Below are positions 59,397 through 64,000 of a stretch of DNA of 64,000 nucleotides, piece by piece. Every line of letters begins with the position of its first letter. The stretch's first letter is position 1. The stretch is from Globodera rostochiensis (taxonomy: Eukaryota > Nematoda > Chromadorea > Rhabditida > Heteroderidae). Position numbers and translations under genes: made by a program. Under the pieces are notes generated by a model. It was not told the origin of the DNA. It searched no databases and saw only the letters and a list, made by a program, of their open reading frames with translations. The stretch lies in assembly GCA_018350325.1 (NCBI GenBank), contig JAEVLN010000017.1, positions 947,230 to 1,011,229 on the forward strand, in the 5' to 3' direction.

Positions 59397-62361
59397 TTAG
59401 GTAATTTTATTTGCGCAATGAATGACATTTTCTCCCTCTTTTATCTTCTCCAGCTCCGCGATCACTGCGTCCAAACCGATAATTCCAATTTTTTTCAACT
59501 GATTTTTGAAGATTTGCTCGTAAATTTGCACAAATTCTTTTGCTGTTCTCCAAAATTGGGCATTCTTTTCGCATTGATTCTTTTTTATTATGCCGTTGAT
59601 TGTGTAATTTTCCACGAAACCCTTCAAAACTTCGTAAAAAAGGGAATAAAATTGCAAATTTCTGATTTTTGGATGCGTTTCACTGATTTCTTCGCTTTTT
59701 GTCTGAATTATGTTCAAAATGTCTTCCACAAATTCTACAACCTCCACATTTTCATTACGATTTTTCACGTTTTGTAAAATTTTACTGAACTTTGGATAAA
59801 TGGGCGGAATTTTGAGAAGTGTCAGCGCAAAATAGGCCATTAAGCGTGGACAATTAACGCATTCCGGCAACGTATTTTGTTCCCTAATGACATGGCCTAA
59901 ACAAAAATTGTGAAATCGTTTTTTGTTGCCAAAACAAATAAATGCCTAACCGATCATTGAAATCGGCAAGGCGGTCAATTTGATGCTCAAAAAAAGGACT
60001 TTCACCGCTTTTAGGGCACTTTCGGCTGCGCTTTGACCAACACTGAAACAACGCTTTATCAGCTGACCAATTTGTTTTTGACTCTCAAAAAGTTTAATGT
60101 TTTTTATTTTTTGAATGTTTTGGTCAATATTTTGCATATCATTTTTTGTTGCTTTTCCTTTTTCGGATTTGTTGGCTTTTTGTTCCGATTTTTTTGGCAA
60201 ACGATCGCCAGAAGATTCACACGCATTCAGCCGTTTCCGTTTTAGGCGCCCTTTTCCGACTTTGTTTTTGCGATTTATTCCATCACTCAAACTTTGCTTT
60301 TCCGAGTCTGAAATAATATTTTATTTTACCGTCAAAGAGCCAAAGAAAGCTTTGTTCGACCCTCCGCCAAAGGGGGTTATTAGATGGGGGGGGGGGTCAC
60401 TAATTGAGGGGGGGGGGTCACTAATTGAGGGGGGGGGGTCACTAATTGAGGGGGGGGGGGTCACTAATTGAGGGGGGGGGAGGGGGGTCTCAATTCTTTC
60501 GATTTATGTCAAATCAAATTATGAATAAAAATACTCACCATTTTGACCGATTCCTAACCCCGGACCCGAATTCGAACATTTTTTGGAAAATTCAAATTTT
60601 TCCAACAATCAATTTTGGCCTCAAAATCATTTAAAAAGCACAAAAAAAAGGCAACAAAAAGGCAAGTAATTATCGCTGTGCTTTTTGAATGATTTGAAGC
60701 CAAAAAAATTGTTTTTTGAAAAAATGCTCGCTTTGCGTCGGCTGACGTTGAGCAAAAGGAGGAGGCGAAATGCGAAAAAAGTTATCATCTCGCTGCTGCT
60801 GTTGCTCATCGAATGTTGAAGGAGAAGCATTTGGCAATAAATTCGTTGCTTTGATTATCTCCGAAGGTTCATCGAATGTTGAAGGAGAAGCATTTGGCAA
60901 TAAATTCGTTGCTTTGATTATCTCCGAAGGTTCATCGAATGTTGAAGGAGAAGCATTTGGCAATAAATTCGTTTCCAATGCAATCTAAAGCTAAAGTTAA
61001 TCAAAAAATAAAATTTTAAATTACTTTTTTAAAAGTTTAAAAAGATAAATTATAAACAATATTCTCCGAAGGTTCATCGAAAGAGTAATTGGCGTCTTCA
61101 TCACTGTACTGCTGCTGGCGTGACGACGACGAAACCGCCGATAATGCAATATTTTTTTCATCAGAAACACTGACGATCACCTCAAAAAGTGAAAAGACAA
61201 ATAGGTAGATTCAATTTAAAAAATGTCCGAGGTCGAAAAGTCTGACCTCATTTTTCCCCTCAAAAAATGAGAATTTTCCCCAAAGTTCCAAGGAATTGCA
61301 ATAATGGCAAGTGTAAAGAAATGGCAAATGTAATAGCAAATTTTCAAAATAATGCATTTGCCATTAAAAAGGGCATTCTGACCTCCCTGCTTAAGATAAT
61401 TACCGTTGGTTGAAGGGCAGGTCAAAAAAGACCTCACACAATTAATCTGATCATTTACATCTTTTTTACGATTAAACCGGGGACGGCAAACCGGGGAATC
61501 CCCGTTTTGGGGATGAGCAAACCGGGGAACGGGGATGAAAATGGCCGGGGATTCCCGGTCCCCCCCCCCCCCCCGCCCCGACTGCAACCCTTGTTAAAAT
61601 AAGGAAATTTCAGTGGCACTGTAATTATGTATAAATCTATTTAAATGAGAATAAAAATGATTTAATTTTTATGTGGCACTGTAATTATAAACCTATTTAA
61701 ATGAGAATAAAAATGATTTAATTTTTATGTGGCACTGTAATTATAAACCTATTTAAATGAGAATAAAAATGATTTAATTTTTATGTGGCACTGTAATTAT
61801 AAACCTATTTAAATGAGAATAAAAATGATTTAATTTTTATATGGCACTGTAATTATAAACCTATTTAAATGAGAATAAAAATGATTTAATTTTTATATGG
61901 CACTGTAATTATAAATCTATTTAAATGAGAATAAAAATGATTTAATTTTTATGGGTAAATAAACGGACCCGATTAGCGAAATCTGACCGCTCGATGAGTT
62001 CTTGCCAAATTTGGCCGCACATTGCATCCGAAGAAGCAACGAAAATTTGATCAAATTGGTGTTCGTTGATCAGTTCAGTTGGCAATATTTCTTCGAATTC
62101 AATTTGATTCCACAGAAAATCCAACGACGGAATTGGTGGATTAAAAATCCAATTATAATCCATTGAATCAAATCGATCAAATGGAACAAAATTCTCATCT
62201 GATTTTCCTTGATCATTATTGTCCAATGTCCGTTTTATTCGTTTCAGTCCAAACAAATCCAATGAACTTCCTCCATGGCCATCGATGAACGCCGAATCAA
62301 TGGCATTAATGATCAGCAAGAAAAATAGAAAAAAACAATGGACTACAGAAAACGGCATCAT
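59397..62361 (-). CDS. Probable secreted protein with tandem repeats and NLS-like basic region (effector candidate)
   Basis: Five exons join in phase: 61969-62361, 61058-61180, 60747-60984, 59951-60307, 59397-59896; 536 residues. Exon 1 encodes a strong signal peptide (MMPFSVVHCFFLFFLLIINA) and a dibasic-rich site (LKRIKRTLDNN). Exons 2-3 encode a SFDEPSENI motif and a 21-residue unit (TNLLPNASPSTFDEPSEIIK) repeated nearly three times. Exon 4 has a basic stretch that looks like a bipartite nuclear signal (KGRLKRKRLN and RLPKKSEQKANKSEKGK). The rest is helical and unrecognised. The link between exon 1 and the others rests on matching phase and a GTCCGT donor at 61968. Alternatively exon 1 is a separate 139-residue secreted protein ending in the tandem repeat at 61942. 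Signal peptide plus NLS is typical of cyst-nematode effectors aimed at the host nucleus, but this is inference. Confidence 0.55.
60383..60490. repeat. G-rich 20-base tandem repeat (ggggggggg tcactaattgag)
   Basis: About five copies in the intron between exons 60747-60984 and 59951-60307. Successive G9-10 runs on the plus strand could form a G-quadruplex. Confidence 0.9.
60789..60978 (-). repeat. 63-base coding tandem repeat, three copies
   Basis: Unit gaaggttcatcgaatgttga onward (plus strand) encodes the FDEPSEIIKATNLLPNASPS repeat. Copies are identical, pointing to recent expansion or homogenisation. Confidence 0.95.
61610..61960 (-). repeat. 57-base tandem repeat, six copies, at an exon end
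   Basis: Unit tggcactgtaattataaacc plus tatttaaatgagaataaaaa and tgatttaatttttat runs up to the donor at 61968. On the minus strand it begins inside or right after exon 1 of the putative secreted protein and contains a candidate acceptor (aattacag) per unit. Confidence 0.93.
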
Positions 62362-64000
62362 TCTATCTATCTATTAGTATGATTAATATGCTAAAATCAA
62401 ATTAGAAATAAAACAAATAAAATTCTCATAAGCAAAAATAGTTATGAAAAAACCTGTGTAAAAATAACAATATTAGCTTAAAAAACTTGTTGTTTACATA
62501 ATAAAATAGCTCCCGGAATTCGACAATACAACAAATTTTTAATTGCAAATTTCAAATTTCAAATAAATTTTTTCATTATTAGAAAGATAGTCACGAAAAT
62601 TTATTTTTTTGAATTCAACAAAACATAATCAATGCTCAAAGTAATTTCCATTATAAGAAAATTTTCTACTGAAAGAAAAATAAGTTTAATTTTTGCAGAC
62701 ATGATAAGCATTGTTTAAGCTCCCAAAAAGCATAAAAGTTGGGTCTGATCAGCCTCAAATTCTCCGAGATAGGAGTCTTCAAAAGCGATCGACGGCCTCC
62801 CAGACCTCAACTAATCTTTAACATTCTCTCCTTGCCGTCACGGAATTTTGCGTACAACTGCTTCACTGTGCAGTGCGAAACAACTCCCGAGCTCTTCGAC
62901 CGACTAAGTAATGTTTTGCAGTGCTTGCATTGGTTTTTGACCCAGAGAAAATTGGTGGGCAATTAGTAGAGCTTTTCGAGACTTGAAATTTACCGAGAAC
63001 CGAGACCGAGAATCTCGAACAGCTCTAGCAATTAGTGCGCGAATGTCGTCAGTTTTGGGCATGGTGAAAGAGGCTGAAAACATTGATTGAACAAAGCGAG
63101 AGTGAATTAATGATAAGAAATGAAACACAAAATGGGACAATATGTACAATAATTATGATTTTTTAAATAATAAAAAATTTCGGGTGTCAAAACTTGGGTA
63201 GTTGCCACCCTAATAGTAGGTAGGTAATACCAATATTTGTTGGATGACCTCCGTATGTGCCTAAATTTGCGGTTTATAAATTCTGTGCCATGATTGTACA
63301 TATTTCTGATTAGTGCGGCATAACTTATAGACAACAAACAAACAAATTTGTTCCATTAGATTTGATAAGGGCGCCCCTAAAAATCCGCATCCATTTTTAT
63401 AGACCATCTCAAGAACTTTGTAAAATGATTTGAAAATTTCAATTAACTTTAATTTTTTGTATATTTGTTGTACTGTCGAAAAATCCGTTGTTGAAGTCAG
63501 CTACTGTAGAAAAGTGCGCTTACTGTTGAAAAGTCCGGACACCGATAAAAATTATCAGTCAGGTATTTCGCATCATTGTGAAATATAAAAAAAATTCTAG
63601 AAAAACTAATTTTTTTTTTTTAGAAATTTCAAAAACGCTTAAAAACTTTTGATCTTGAAGGGAGTATTGGGCAAAAAAAAGGTCGATTTTATATGGATGG
63701 ATATGGTTTCTTTGAAATCTTGACAAGAAAAATTTGTATCTTTTTGCATTTTTTATGAAAGTTCAAAAGCCCTATAGTGAGTGGCATGGCAAAAAGTGCC
63801 GAAAACCCATTTTTACTTAAAATAGTTTTGCCACTAAAATAGGCCCAAATAGTTTTTTAAGTTACGAATAGTGAGGTTAAAACGATGAAATTTCCGGATA
63901 ACTTAAAGGGGGGGGGGCATTTATAAAGAAACATTGCCTTTCCGGCACCCAATCAATTTGTATTAATTGCTTGCCATTTGCCACGAAACAACTGACTGAA
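62362..64000. other. Intergenic region to window end
   Basis: AT-rich with dispersed gagaaccgagaccgagaatctc words (about 62990-63020). A plus-strand frame (about 62739-62966) has no homology I can name. No supported gene. Confidence 0.45.

Noticed and set aside
62739..62966. Plus-strand 75-residue frame with several cysteines
   Set aside because: No homology recognised, no plausible start or splice partners, next to dispersed repeats.

Overview
The window looks like nuclear DNA of a plant-parasitic cyst nematode (Heterodera/Globodera type). All protein genes are split by GT-AG (and some GC-AG) introns. A glycosyl hydrolase family 5 cellulase, the horizontally acquired plant-cell-wall enzyme of these worms, is present in two copies. 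Another gene belongs to a family I recall only from cyst nematodes (proteins starting [12 protein letters not shown]). The orthologous genes (14-3-3, SF3A1, NudC, cis-prenyltransferase) read as nematode. I rebuilt every gene below by hand from exon phases and homology; there is no transcript evidence.

Layout. 1-2.6 kb: repeats and a pyrimidine-rich stretch. 2.6-4.1 kb (+): 14-3-3 (ftt-2 like). 5.4-11.8 kb: a giant inverted duplication holding two tail-to-tail cellulase genes. 12.4-16.5 kb (-): splicing factor SF3A1. 17.3-18.6 kb (+): cyst-nematode F-box-like family protein. 19.5-22.0 kb (-): NudC. 22.8-26.1 kb (+): cis-prenyltransferase (DHDDS). 27.4-27.8 kb (+): a 57-residue cysteine-rich membrane-type microprotein. 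28.6-37.9 kb (+): a gene of at least 22 exons encoding about 2,100 residues, whose C-terminal third is a poly(A)-polymerase fold without its catalytic aspartates. 38.8-41.0 kb (-) and 41.5-43.9 kb (+): divergently transcribed core-1 galactosyltransferase and GT92 glycosyltransferase. 44.8-45.5 kb (+): small secreted acidic protein. 47.1-54.8 kb (-) and 54.9-56.5 kb (-): two related modular genes built of repeated, diverged units that remotely resemble the NADAR/YbiA fold. 59.4-62.4 kb (-): a probable secreted protein with tandem repeats and a nuclear-localisation-type basic region. The rest is intergenic and rich in dispersed inverted and tandem repeats.

How it fits together. The left half is mostly conserved housekeeping genes (signalling, splicing, dynein/chaperone, dolichol synthesis) interrupted by the parasitism-related cellulase pair. 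The right half (about 28-62 kb) is lineage-specific: a pseudo-poly(A)-polymerase, NADAR-like arrays and secreted proteins, around a conserved glycosyltransferase pair. A recurring oddity is tandem repeats that lie on or directly beside splice junctions.
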